This document shows positions 23,501-35,621 of a stretch of 64,000 bases of DNA, piece by piece; the stretch's first letter is position 1; each line of letters starts with the position of its first letter. Below the pieces are notes generated by a model. The model was given only the letters and a program-made list of their open reading frames with translations. It was not told the DNA's origin and searched no databases. Source of the stretch: Orthonyx spaldingii (lineage: Eukaryota > Chordata > Aves > Passeriformes > Orthonychidae). The position numbers and the translations under genes are program-made. The DNA is taken from NCBI GenBank assembly GCA_013397795.1, contig VZTJ01003848.1, positions 2,432,322 through 2,496,321 on the forward strand. The letters are read 5' to 3'.

Positions 23501-26500
23501 TGCTCCTGCTTTTGAGATAGAGGGGTCGGGAAGGGCTGAGGAGTACTGGCATGCTGCTTTCAAGATATCAAACCCAGCTTTCTTCACACCTCTTAAGCTA
23601 GGAAATAGGTATGTGCCAGGAAACAAATCCAGGCATCAGAAAAACAGCGACCTGGTCTGTTTGTCTGAAAGGATTATGGAGTAATGTACAGCCTGCAACC
23701 CAATAGTCAGGATCTCTTATCTTGCATATTTCCCATTCAGCAGGGAGTAGCAGTACCCTCACTGTGGAGGGGAGGAGATCTGCCATCACTGAATATATTG
23801 ACAAAGGGAAATGGCAGGAGACTCCCCTTACTGCTGGACTCTTCTGTAATCAGGTTCCCCCAAGTGTTTGTTTTCCTGCCTCTCACCTTTCATCTTGCAT
23901 TGTGAGTATTAAACTTGCTGTTGGTGGAGGGTGAAATTAATCCATCCCAAGGACTGCTGCTGTCCTTACACAATGCTGCTGTTAAGGTGACTGGGAACTT
24001 AATTGTGTGGCAACATCTCATGAGGAGACCCTAAAACTTAATAAGGAGATCAGGACTGAAGAGAAATTATTCAGCAAAAGCCATCTAAGACTGTCTCTTG
24101 GGAAAAGTCTCTGGGAAAAGTGGGGGAAAAAAAAGAATAAAATAAGTCACCAAAATGACACACTGGTGTGTTATCAACACCTTTCTAGCTACTAGTGCAA
24201 AGCACAGAATAACTGGAATGAAAGGATATTCTTGGGAGCAAAGAAGAATAAAAATAATAAAATTGTTTGTTTTTTTTTTTTAATTATCTATTGAATGAAA
24301 TACATTGGACTACCTTCAAAGCAAGAACCATGAGTGAATTGTCCTAATTTACCTTGCAAAACAGAGTTGTTTTCCTTATGTCCTCTGCCTGGAATTGCCT
24401 CATTCAAAGGACATTCAGCAGAAGCAGGCCCTGACTCCCAACTATTCCCTCTGCTTCTCCTCCTTGTTTGTTCTTCTCTCCATGTACCCAGGTTCTCTTG
24501 AGGGATGAGAGATGCTTTTCATTTTTTGGAAACTTCTGGCTGTGCTGTTGTGTCTGTGGTTTCCTGAGGAATGGTTGTGTGGAGTTTCTGAACAGCTGCT
24601 CAGGGCAGACCCGCGCTGACGACACACCAGCCTTGGAACTCTCTCCATTACACTATCAGCATTTCCCCTGAGGCAGGGCAGCTATCTATTGGAATGACAC
24701 GTTTTTCAGTGCTGTCAGTCCGTAAATATCAAGTGAATTAATAGGGAGCAGGTGAATGTTTCTTCAGAAGAAAGTTTAATGTCATGTAGCTGTTTGATGC
24801 ATTGCCTCTGGTACAACAGTCTTGTCATAAAACCTGAAATCATTTGTTCAGTTGTCTCTCACAATTATTTGCTGCTTTTCAGGTTTGTTAATTATAAGTG
24901 ACGTTACAAGTAGTCTGATATGAGCTAGAATTACAACTTTCAGATTGACTGCGTGGAAGGAAGGCACATTTCACTAGGAGACAGTGCAGCCTTTGTCAAT
25001 GTACCCATCTGTTGATTGACGAATAGCTGAAGGAATGACTTATTAGGATTTTTCTTGCTCAAGCATTCAGTACAAATAGGTCTTCTTGAGTAGCATGGCA
25101 CTGCCACAGGAGCCTTTCATCAAACGTTCTGAATGGGCTTTCTGCTCTCTAGTCACTGCCTTAATCCAGTGATGCAGGTGTGAAACCACACTGCAGACTG
25201 AGGAGCTGTACTGTTGTGAGGAGGCTGATTCCGCTGAGCTGCTGTTGCCTGCTTGGTTGTGGAGCACGAGCTTGTAACCTTTATGTGAATACTGATTCTC
25301 CCAGTGAACCTTTTATTCCAAATGCAAACAAGGCAACAGCGAAAGCCTCACACCTTTTCCCCACAGTAACAAACAGTTTGTAGTAGTGGTGTGAATCAGC
25401 TGTTCATAAAGTATGTCCCCAAAATGCTGTCTGTTGAATGGGAAAAAGTGGGTTAGAAAATCAAATGTCCAGTAAATTGATCTCTAGACAGAAGCAGGGG
25501 CTCTTAGGAGCACATGCAGCGAGATAACTGCTGACTGCAGTTGACAGTGCATGCAGATAAACCTCTCCTGCTGTAGCTTGCTGTAGGATAAATAGCTTAT
25601 TGGAGCATAGGTGCAACAGTGTGAAATGTGGGCTTGCAGGAGTTCATATGGTTGTCTGAGAGAGGTACCATGGAAAAGGGAGTTGTACGATTTTCTTCCT
25701 GTCTCCTCTAGTTGTTAAGCCACAAGCTTTTAAGAGGGCACAAAAAATCCAAAAGGGGACGTTTTGATCATTGAGCTGCCCCTGTTGGGAAAATCTCAGT
25801 GTGTTGAGCAGATAGCTTTTTACATACCACAGAGAAGCTTTGTCCTGCTGCTTCTCCCCCAAGATTGCAGACATCAAGTAAAGGCATCAATATAAAATGG
25901 AGTCCTTTGCCTCCCATTGAGTCCAGTGTTCTTCTAGTGTTGCGCATGTCCTTCGCCTTCAGCGTGCTTTATCTGGACTGCCTCAGTGTTTATATGGTGA
26001 TGCTCTGTTGCATGTTATTTTCCAGAAAATAACGATCAAATACTTTTCCCTATCTTTAAGTAGGTCAACCATTAATCTAATTGATTAACTTGGTAGCTAG
26101 TCAATTAAATTGATTTGCTCATGTACGGGGGTCATATTCACCCACTGTATCGGTGCAACTCACTGTGTAGTTTTGTATAGAGGAATTGTGAAAAGCTTTC
26201 CTGGGCAGAATCTCAAGGGGAAAACCCAAAACATAATAGGGAAGGCATTGCAAAAAGCAGTTAAACACTGAGTTGTCTTTTAAAAACAAGTTCAAATATG
26301 TTTTTGCCTGAAACTTCAGGCTGTCAGCTCACAGGTATCTTCATTGAACAGTGAAAGTTCGAGGGTGTTACAAGACAGTACTTTGCTGGAAACTAACGCA
26401 TGAAATGCCTCTCTGCTTGACAAAGGAGTCACTGAAAGATAATATTTGAGAGATTAGTTCCTTCAAGGGAGTTCAGCAGCCACTGCACTTTCATACTGGA

Positions 26501-29159
26501 AGCCTGAAGTAGCTGTAACAGCTTGTTCGTGTTGTTGAGGAATGGACCATCATTCGAAAGCTGCCATGAGTTATCCATGGAAAATGGCATCAGATAGGAG
26601 TCCCTTGGTGGTTGGTTAGTATAATTAATATAAGCATCTTGCTGCAGCTTTACGTTTTGGTTTAGCAACTTCTCAATTTGAGAAGAGTCTTGGGACTGCC
26701 TGGATTTCAATTATCTCCCTGATGCTGGAGGTGGGGTTTTAACTTGATGTTAATTACATTCCTCAAGGGAAACACAGGCAGCAAGCAATGGTTAGGGTTG
26801 TGCAGACAGCATAGCTCACACCAAACATCTGAACCCAAAGCAAATGTACCATTAAGGAGTTAAAACTGCTGCGCTATTTGATTTTTATTTTAGAGTCCTT
26901 TTTTTTAAGGTGGCCTTTGTGGGTTGTAGCAGATATGGAGTGTTACTAGGCTTATATTGAAATAATGTGTTCCACATTTCTCAATTGTTTTTTGTGAATC
27001 TTATTAAATACTTGATTAAAAGAATTCCAGTACAGGAGAATGTGAAAACATGAACTCAATGTGCTGTAAACACTGAAAAACCAGAAGACAGCTCATTTTC
27101 TTTACTTGTAGTACCTTTTTACTATTGATGCTGGCTGTGCTGCTGTCATGGTATACAGGTAAGCCTTTGCTGTTAAAATGATGGATTAAGCAAGGCTGGG
27201 CCTTCAGCTGAGTGCTCTCTCTTTGGGCAGATGCAGCATGTAGGAATTGCCATGGAACAAATCCCTTGGGAAACATCTTAGGCATTGCTGTCCAGAAAGA
27301 ACCGTGTGGGGTTTGGAGAAAGACCAGCCAGAAGACGGAAGGGAATTTGAGAAGAGAGCAGACAGAGCCCTTTTCCTCTCATAAGTAGAGGCAGCAGCTT
27401 CAGCCAGACCCATGGTTGCAGATGAAATTGTGAGGGTCATCTTGCACTCTGTAGCACTCCCAGTCTCACAGTGCTCATTTGTCCAACATATCCCAGTGTT
27501 CTATTTAGTGATCTTGTGAATTGCTGCTATTTTCTGTTCTTGGGAAAGAAGTGATGCTGGAGTGATGACCTGGAGGATACAAAAACCCTTGGTACTGCTG
27601 TGGGGGGAGGCACAGAGGGATGGCTGCATGGGGGCTACTCTTTCATAGTGGGGTGCTTGTAAGGGTGGAAAAAGGGAGGCAAGTGCCATTCACTTTGGAG
27701 TTAATTCAGAGAATGCTTGGATTTTGTTTTTCCCTTTTGTCTGACAACACAGTCTCCTCCCAGTTTTCCTACACAATTTCACAATTAGAAATGTTTCAGC
27801 ACTGGCTTCTACATGCACTTCTGCAGTTTCTGGAGGCAGATGTGTTGAATTCTGTTGCTAGATTTTTGCTTTAGCATGGCCCATGGTCCTTCATGCTGAA
27901 TAGGTCTTCAGTAATGAAAACATGGGGAATTGGGATAAGGCTCAGCTCTCTTTATATGAACAGCAAAGCATACACCCTTCTGAGAGACATCTTTGTTCTG
28001 TAAATGCCTTTGCTCCCACAACCTGTTGAAATATGGGTGGATATTGATATTTTCTTACAGATGAAGCAAATCAACTTAGTGTGCTGGCTTTATGGCTATT
28101 CTTTTGAGAGGGGAAGTTGAGTTGGTGTTACCATGACCAGGCTTTCATGCAAAACTTCTATTTGCAAAACTCTTTCTCACTTGTTTTATCAGCTGCACCA
28201 CATCTTACTGAAACCCAAACAGTAGCCAGCTCTGACTATTAGCATAATGGTTTAATACCAGCTTCTCCATAAAGTAGAAGCAACAGGTTATTTAAAACAT
28301 GTAGGTCAGATTGGTCTGGTGTCTTCCAGTGAGATTATGTAAAGACATTATTATTACTATTAAAACTCTCAAATGCAGGAGATGCACCTGGCACAGGACA
28401 TTTTTTGTGTGTGTTCCTCTTTGCTTCCTGAAGTCGTCTTGCAAAGTATACTCTAAGGAGATTTTTAGTCTTTATTTCCAAACTTGATATTAACACCAGA
28501 GCACTTCTGCTGACTCTTTTGCAATGGTATTCTTAATGTAAATGTTCCACTACAAGTTTAGGCTTACGTTCAAAATGAAAATGTTTTCCTGTGAGAAATC
28601 CCATCCTCCTTCTGCAAGAGGGCTGCAGTATAAAGCAAAAAGTAAAATGAATGCTAGGTAGCCAGCCCATCCCTGGTCTTTGGTTATCAAGGCTAGTAGC
28701 TGCAGAAAGTAAATTATTTAAAAGATTTTTAAATCACTGTTTCTGCTAGAGTATTACTTACCATTTAAAAGCCTTGAGGTTTTTTTGTTGGTGTAAAGAC
28801 AGATAACTATGTAATATAACTTCTGGATTATGGAAAAGCTAGACTTTGTTAGAACTACAAATAGATGTTCATGAACACTTAGGGCTATTTGCTGTAAAAC
28901 TGAAAGGATCCTTAAATATTTAGGGCAGCCTTTTTCCTGAGACAATAAAATCCATAGGTGCCTTCTGTAGGAAGTGAGGAAAAGGGCAATATTTACATAC
29001 AGAAAAGAGGCAGATGCTCATCTGCTGGAATCTCAGCGCTGCAGAAAAGGTACCATTTACAATCTGTTGTAAACTGTGGTGTTCACAGGGCAGCGATAAG
29101 ACTCCCACTCAGCACTGAAACTCAAGCAAGTCTTTCTGCAAATCTATCCCTTTGCTTAG
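20535..29159. other. Non-coding unique sequence, no gene recognised
   Basis: Frames are short and lack domains. The stretch 26.04-26.16 kb is packed with symmetrical TAAT-type motifs (listed separately). A 7-bp inverted repeat (GGAACTT...AAGTTCC) lies at 22776-22801. No transposon was recognised in this stretch. Confidence 0.7.
26072..26113. promoter_or_regulatory. Cluster of symmetrical homeodomain-type motifs
   Basis: TTAATCTAATTGATTAA at 26072-26088 is a mirror-symmetrical site with TTAATC/GATTAA arms around TAATT. Thirteen bases further on, TCAATTAAATTGA at 26101-26113 is a second perfect inverted repeat. Both contain TAAT/ATTA cores used by homeodomain proteins as dimers. This arrangement suggests an enhancer element, but factor, tissue and target gene are not shown. 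Confidence 0.35.
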
Positions 29160-29237
29160 TTGTTGTTAATTGGTTTGCTAATTGTTGTGACAGCTTTCTG
29201 TGGGAGCAGCAAGCCACTGCATTCTGGAAACAGCTTG
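29160..29237 (+). other. Candidate 78-nt exon encoding a hydrophobic stretch
   Basis: The acceptor CTATCCCTTTGCTTAG and donor TTG|GTAAGT (29238-29243) bound 78 nt, exactly 26 codons. The phase-0 frame is open and begins LLLIGLLIVVTAFCGSSK, a stretch hydrophobic enough to span a membrane, followed by PLHSGNSL. The frame stays open downstream to 29564. The protein segment matches nothing I recognise. A chance splice-site pair in T-rich DNA, which naturally encodes Leu/Val/Phe, is a serious alternative. Confidence 0.15.
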
Positions 29238-29449
29238 GTAAGTTCTTGCCATTTTAACTGGCTGGCTTTAAATATTACCAGTCCACAAAGAAAGGGTGGG
29301 GAAGATAGATTTTGGTGCTGCTCTGAGGAGGTGGAGACAGGCAACTGTAAATTGTATCAATGCAAACAAATGACCCTCTGCATAGGCAGGTTCAAAATTC
29401 ATAGCCCACTTAAAAAATCATTTTTACAATTCATAGAAATAAAGACTTT

Positions 29450-29450
<1 letters not shown>

Positions 29451-29489
<39 letters not shown>

Positions 29490-29490
29490 T
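29451..29490. repeat. Compound (GT)n(GA)n microsatellite
   Basis: About nine GT units run directly into about ten GA units. The tract is purely dinucleotide and likely length-polymorphic. It gives rise to the artefactual CVCVCERERERE peptide in one frame. Confidence 0.97.
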
Positions 29491-31697
29491 GCGAGCAGTC
29501 ATGGAAAACTGCAGCACCCTTGGAGGAAGGAAACAGATGGCAGGAACAGCTTCCAGATATTTGACAGGCTGCAACAGACTTAAATGCAGGCAGTGATAAA
29601 TGGGCACAAGATTGGGTTTTGCTGTAGCTATTGTTGTTTAGTCTTGTTAAAATGCCTGATGTGCTCTATGTTAGCAGTACCAAAGTTTTATGTTCTCTCT
29701 GCTTTGGTGGTCCTTTGTTTAGCTGCTGTGGCCACTGGGGTGCTATGAATGGGAATGAAGATCCAGGCATTTCAATGAAAAATGAAGTTTCTACATTGGA
29801 CTAACAGCAAGACTTAATGTTGAGTAACAGCAAGGGAGAAGTGAAACTGAATTTAATTCCTGCATCTGGGTTATTTCAGTCTCTCTGGCAGAAATTGCCA
29901 TGTGAAGCTAATAATTAAAAAAAAAAAGTTTTTGCATGCATTTGAATGATTCATTCCTGCACCATCCTCAAGTGCAAAGGCATGGATGCTGTGATTTCCT
30001 GTCTTGGGAGCTTTACAAGGGACAGAAGTGGGTAGCAGTTGATATTGTATACCTTGCTCAGACTGCTGGGAACACAGGAGAGCAGCCTGCTGTGCAGCCA
30101 GTGTCTATCCTGTAAGCACAGTGCCCAATTTCATGTTATTGATTGTAACAGGTAATAGACCAGTGTGCACTGAAGGACACCATAGGAAATCCTATGGCTT
30201 CTGATAGGAGCGACCAATGTGGACTTCTGTAAGGATGTTTGGACCTGAGCGAGTAAGCACAGCATCTCCTTTTCGATACGGGTGGAGCACAGCTGATTCT
30301 CCTTCCCAGGTTCAGCCTGCAGTTGTGCAAGAAGACAGCTATGCTGCAATGTGAGGCTAAAACCATCAATCCTCGGCATGAGGGTAAAACTCCACAGAGT
30401 TATTTAGGCATGTGACTTCTCATTGCTTAAATCCTCTAATACTTAACAGAAGTTTCCTCCTACGAGTTTGTAAAGTGGTTTTATAGGGCAGTTTAGCCTT
30501 TTTACCCTGGGTGCTCTTTTCCCCTCCACTAAACTGTCTTGTGGCCTGTCAGACCTTTTGTATGAGTTGGTTTTCATCTGTGAGGTGAAGTGTAATGTTA
30601 CTCAAACTCGGCTGGAGAAGGAGCTGCTTTATTTCCAGGCAAGGTGGAGCATGGACAGGGAGCTGTGTGAGCTGTGTACGTGACTGAGGACAGCTAAGTA
30701 AGCAGGTACTTAACATGAACAAGCAGTTGAAGGAATGCAGACTGGGACAGATGGCTTTGGGGCAATCTGAAGAGCAGGGAAAGCAATTAAGTATCTGCCA
30801 GGGCTCAGGAGCCTGTGTGTTCTCACAGCCCTGGCTTTCACTGCTATCTGCCTGGCTTCTCAGTGATGGTGCAGTGCTGCCTGAAGTGATCGGCTTCGCA
30901 TCCACCACTAAGCTGTGTGCAACCAGAGCTTCTCAGCCGGTAGCATTTGGGCTGAGGCAAAGCCAGGGTATGTATAAAGTTCTGAAAGTTACTTCTGGAA
31001 GATACGGCCAGAAGGAACTGAAGCCAGTCTGTTGTGTACTGACTGTTAGAATGAGAACATTCCTGGTGAGGTGTTGCTGTTTCCACACTGAATACCCAGA
31101 CCCTGCTCTGCAAAGGCAGTGTAGAATTGCCCATAGGGAATGTCTTTGACACAACCTGGTCCTGGACCACTTAGAGCTCTAAGTACTTGAGATAGTTCAG
31201 TGTGAATATGATGGCCTCCTCTGAGCAGGGAAAGAAAGCCCTAAGGAATTGCTCCTCTTTTGCAAAGTCTCAATTAAAGGAGAAAGTCAAATGTCTGTGT
31301 CCTCACTTGACTTGCTGATGTAATATTAGACTGGACTGTAGGAAGTATCTGATGGAGCAACCGTGATGATACCAATGATCTGCCACAGAGATAAGTTGCT
31401 ATGTAGCATCTGATTGAAAAGGTCATGCAGTAAGATTTGGTTATTTGTGATCTGCATTATTGCTTGCTTCTTTATTTGCAATGGTCAATGTAATGTTAAT
31501 CTGAAGTGATTGTGTCCTGTAGCAAAATAACTTCAAAAAATTTGCTGTTATATTCAGCATGCTCTTAAAGCAGCCTTTTCTAGCAATGGTTTGCTTCAGC
31601 CTGAGCTTGCTGTTTTGTGGGTTTTTTTGGAACTTTAATGTCAATGCTTCGAGATTGAGGTGCTTTTGTTGTGGGTGCTTTAATTTGAATGTCTCGT

Positions 31698-31707
31698 GTT
31701 ACGTAAC
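31698..31707. promoter_or_regulatory. PAR-bZIP/NFIL3-type palindrome GTTACGTAAC
   Basis: A perfect 10-bp palindrome that fits RTTAYGTAAY, the recognition site of HLF, TEF, DBP and NFIL3. CpG is otherwise scarce in this stretch. Roughly half a site per window is expected by chance, so occupancy is an inference. Confidence 0.35.
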
Positions 31708-31864
31708 TCACAGGACTCCTGGGCAAAGAGGGCTCCCTTCTGCCTGTGTAGTGACTGCATCAGCAAATGGAGACACTGTGCAAGTGCATGGCAGCAGTTC
31801 ACTTGGAGCTGAGGACTACAGAATGCCTTTTGTTGGGAGGAAATACTAAGGATGCCTGGATTGC

Positions 31865-31920
31865 TTTTTATTAATTTTTTGATAGTTGGATTATTTTTTT
31901 ATTAATGTCTTGACAGTTAT
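31865..31920. repeat. Imperfect tandem duplication, period 31 bp
   Basis: Two adjacent copies of a T-rich unit containing ATTAAT, TTGA and AGTT start at 31865 and about 31896. The ATTAAT landmarks are at 31870 and 31901. The copies differ by a few substitutions (GATAGTT against GACAGTT). Confidence 0.7.
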
Positions 31921-34900
31921 TTACTTCAGCATCTGTCCAAACAAGGGGAAAAAGTAACTGGCTATTGTGAGATAGGGCCTAAGTGTATTGCATATTATCT
32001 CCACTCCAGTTCTTTGCTGGCCTAGAATAGCAAAAGAAGTAGGGGTGTCCTTAAATTTTCCTTCATGGGCAGTAAAGATGGCAAATAACATATTTAGTCA
32101 CACCAGGATTATGGTTAATCCTGTAGGTCGCATCAAAAGAATTCTCTATCATTGAAGTTGCATACTCAGGTTTTTGCCTCCAAGGTTTGTCCACTAGTGG
32201 AGTCTGTGATCTCCTGGCATAATATTTACCAGGAAAAGCTACCTCCAGGAACTGCCAGTCTGCCCTGTGTGAAACAATTAAAAAACTGAAGAGATCTGGC
32301 GAGTGTCTCCCTGGTGAGTCACTGGGCAGAGGGAGCGCAGGGCTCAGCATCATCCTCCCCAGCCTTGCCAGGTGCTTCACTGCCTACCTGAGGGTACAGA
32401 CACTTAATTTTTCAGAAGTGAAACCGCTTCTTTGTGATCCAGGCACAAAGCGGTTGTCACTTACGCCAAAATGGAATTCCTGCCTGGTTTTGTTTTGTCT
32501 CCTTCAGTGTTTGTATTGGCTTGGTATTTTCATATTTTGTATCCAGTGTCAGAATTTGTTTCTGGGAAGAAAGTTTTGCTTAAACTTTAATTTCTGCAAT
32601 TTGTTTGTTTAAACTTGTTGGCAACTTTGAAATGCTGCAGTCTGCTCCATATGCTGGTATCAGTGTTGCTATTAGTGACTGCCTTCCAAAGAAAAAGCAG
32701 CAATTAGACAGGGAATGTTTTTTATGAAATAGTTGGGAGTATTCTCAGTTATAATAATATTTGGGAATATTTTTGAGCTATTTTGTGGCTAGTTTTTAAT
32801 AAATGCAGGGTTACTTTGTGGCTGGTATTGAGTCAAGATTGTACAGGGCTGAACCCAGTGCAAGCTTTTTTTCCCCCCGCAGACTTGCAGTGTATATGGT
32901 GGAAATAGTCCATATATATAATATATAACTATGATAATATTATCAATATGATAGGCCACAGCTGACTTGAGCACAGCAAAAGCTGTGAGGACAGACAGAT
33001 GTGGATGTGTGTTTGTGCATGACAGATGAACAGTGAGTTCATTAGAGAAAAACCATGATGGTGTATGTTGTGGCTTGCCAGGTTAGCTGTGACAGGTGGA
33101 CAGGACAACCTGAGACTGTAGCTGACACTTCAGTATGAGCAGTGTAGTCAGTCTGTGAAGGTTGAAATAGCATCAGCCTGATGAAAGGAAGGAGGTCAAA
33201 AACCAGAATGCAAACAATGATTTTAAGAGCCATTGGTAATGTTAGACTAGTGGAAGGAAAGCCAAGTCTGAACAGGGCACATGTATCAAATGAGGAGAGA
33301 TCAGCATTACCAAACCCCAAACTTAGTTATGAGCTTCAATGCTAAAATGGATAGGAAGAGCCATCTTTGCTGCTTTCAGAAGGAAAGTAAGGATCTGGAG
33401 AGAGAGTTGAGAAGCAGAAAGCAGCCCCCCCCATAGCTGGGTCTGTCAGTTGGGTGGTCGTGTCTCCAGTGATCAGGAAATGGGGCTAGAGGGGACTTTG
33501 TGACCTTTTCTCAGCAGTGGTTCACTTAAAGTAATGCCTGAGCCTCATTAAAAAATGGAAGCGATCCAAGATGTTAAAGACAGGGAATAAGACTGAAAAG
33601 AAGACCTACTCTGAATCATCACATGAAGTTGTTTATTTTATGTTTACATTTGAGAATACTGAAAACACAGATACTTTCTTCAGTGGTTGAGGATGCCTCA
33701 CTCCAGCTGATCACAACAAAAGTATTTCAGTGGGAGTTTGGTCCCCCAGGAGGAAGCTGAGCAGAGTGCAGAGGGCAAAAAGTCTGGGGGATGGAGCTAC
33801 ATATGACTCCTGGAAATAGCTGTAGCGGGAAAGATGAGGAGAAAAATGGGAAAAGACTAAACCACAAGAAATAAACAAATGGGCAATTAAAAGAAGGAGG
33901 ATGTCTGCATGTTCTGAAGACAGCTGGCAGGCTGGGAAAGAAGGGAATGGGTTGCTGAAAGTTGTCCAGAGAAGGTAATTATTTCTGGCTTTGAGTTCTG
34001 GCTCTGATTAATATAATATTTAAGGAATATATCTGTATTTTTCGTGATAAGCAGCCTGAAAGCAAATGCTGGAGATTTGCCATCTGTGTAGAAACTTCTT
34101 TGCTGTGGATGTATACCATGAAAATGAGTGAGACTGAAGCAAAGTCCATTAAAAAATTCCTTTACTGATGGGAGTAAGAGGTGAATGCTCTGGACCAGTT
34201 GAAATACCCAGTTAAAAAAGTGCTTAACTGCTGAATTCCTTTCCTAAAAAATTAAGTAGCCTATGCAGATTTTTCAATACCAAAGTCAGTTTATAAATTA
34301 AAATCAAGTGTTGGAGGAAGGCAGTACAGGGTGTATTTTGAAAGTTAGGGTTCAGAAGCAAGAAAAAGAGCAATCATACTTCATGTTGGATTGGTCTACT
34401 ATAATAATAATTAGGATAGTTGACCTTGCTGGAGCCACTTCATTTTTCAGTTTTGCCTTCATCTGGGCTTACTCCACGATCTCAAGAGCAATCACTGAAT
34501 GTATCTATCCGTAGTCCTAAGCAGATATATTACTTTTGCATCTATTCAGAAAGCATGTGTGTTTTGAGGAGGTTTTTGAAAACACACTGTCTCTTTATCT
34601 TTCCCCATCTCTTACTCAATTCACACCAGAATTTCGCATAGGAGTTCCTGTAATGAGATCTCCATGATTGGAATGGGAAGCTTTTGTGCCCAGAACATTT
34701 GGGCAGGCTGTTCAAATCTCAGATTTGGAAGCCTGAGTGGGGATGAATTTATTGCTTTCCTTGGTGCACTGGTTAATCTGACCCAGCTCGCTTCTGCTAA
34801 ATGGAAGCGAGAAAGGAAGAATTTGTAAAACAAACTCAGATATTTGTTTACACTGTCGTTTGGGAAGAGCACTGTTCTAACAAGCTATTTGAACAAACTC

Positions 34901-35607
34901 AGATGAGAAGGGGAGAGTTGGGGTGGATGCCTTCAGACTGCATTGCACAGCAACGAGGATGCAGAGTCACACACCACGGCATCTTCATTCAGGGGAACAA
35001 GGAGCAGCCTGAGCTTCCTGCACACTGAGGCTGCAGGCACAGCACCTGCAGCTCAGAAAACAGGCTCTGCTGGGCAGGGACTACCAGCCCTGCAGTGCAG
35101 AAGTCTGAAATACCCCTCTGGAGGGTTGCAGTGGTGTAGTCGCTGCTCTGATCGTGACCCTTAATGTCTGGAGATAATTTTGGCCCAGCTGTTATAAATT
35201 AGAAACCACATTAGACTTCTATTTCATCTGTCATGTAGTCAGTGATTAAATTTTACTTTTCTGTATTAATAACTATCTGCAAGAGGCAGTTTTTAGCTCT
35301 ACTTTACTGCTTCAAAATAAAAACCTAAATGCTTTGAATTGCATGTTGTGTACAACTGGGTAGCAGGTTACAGGATTGTGCTGCTTCCTGCAGGGTGACA
35401 CTTCCAAATCCTGAATATTAACACAGAAAATGGTCCCTGGGGACTACTCAGGATGGCTGAATATGCAGTAGATTTGCAGTTTGTTGAAAATACCTGGAAG
35501 CAGTGTCTCATATTTAAGTGTATATGTGTTTGTAATGGGTTTCTGTGGTTGATTCTTGGGGACACATTCATCTTCTGCTAACCTGAAATACAGTTTCTGA
35601 AACATAA

Positions 35608-35621
35608 CCCCTCCCCCCCCC
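35608..35621. repeat. C-rich homopolymer tract
   Basis: CCC-CT-C9, a simple C tract. Similar C runs of eight to nine bases occur near 33425 and at 59729-59737. Confidence 0.9.

Noticed and set aside
28677..28688. TCTTTGGTTATC, the first 12 bases of miR-9
   Set aside because: The match stops after 12 bases and no complementary arm exists downstream, so no miR-9 hairpin.
29160..29564. 134-codon frame considered as one continuous gene
   Set aside because: It runs through the GT/GA microsatellite, giving an artefactual CVCVCERERERE stretch; only the first 78 nt are splice-bounded.
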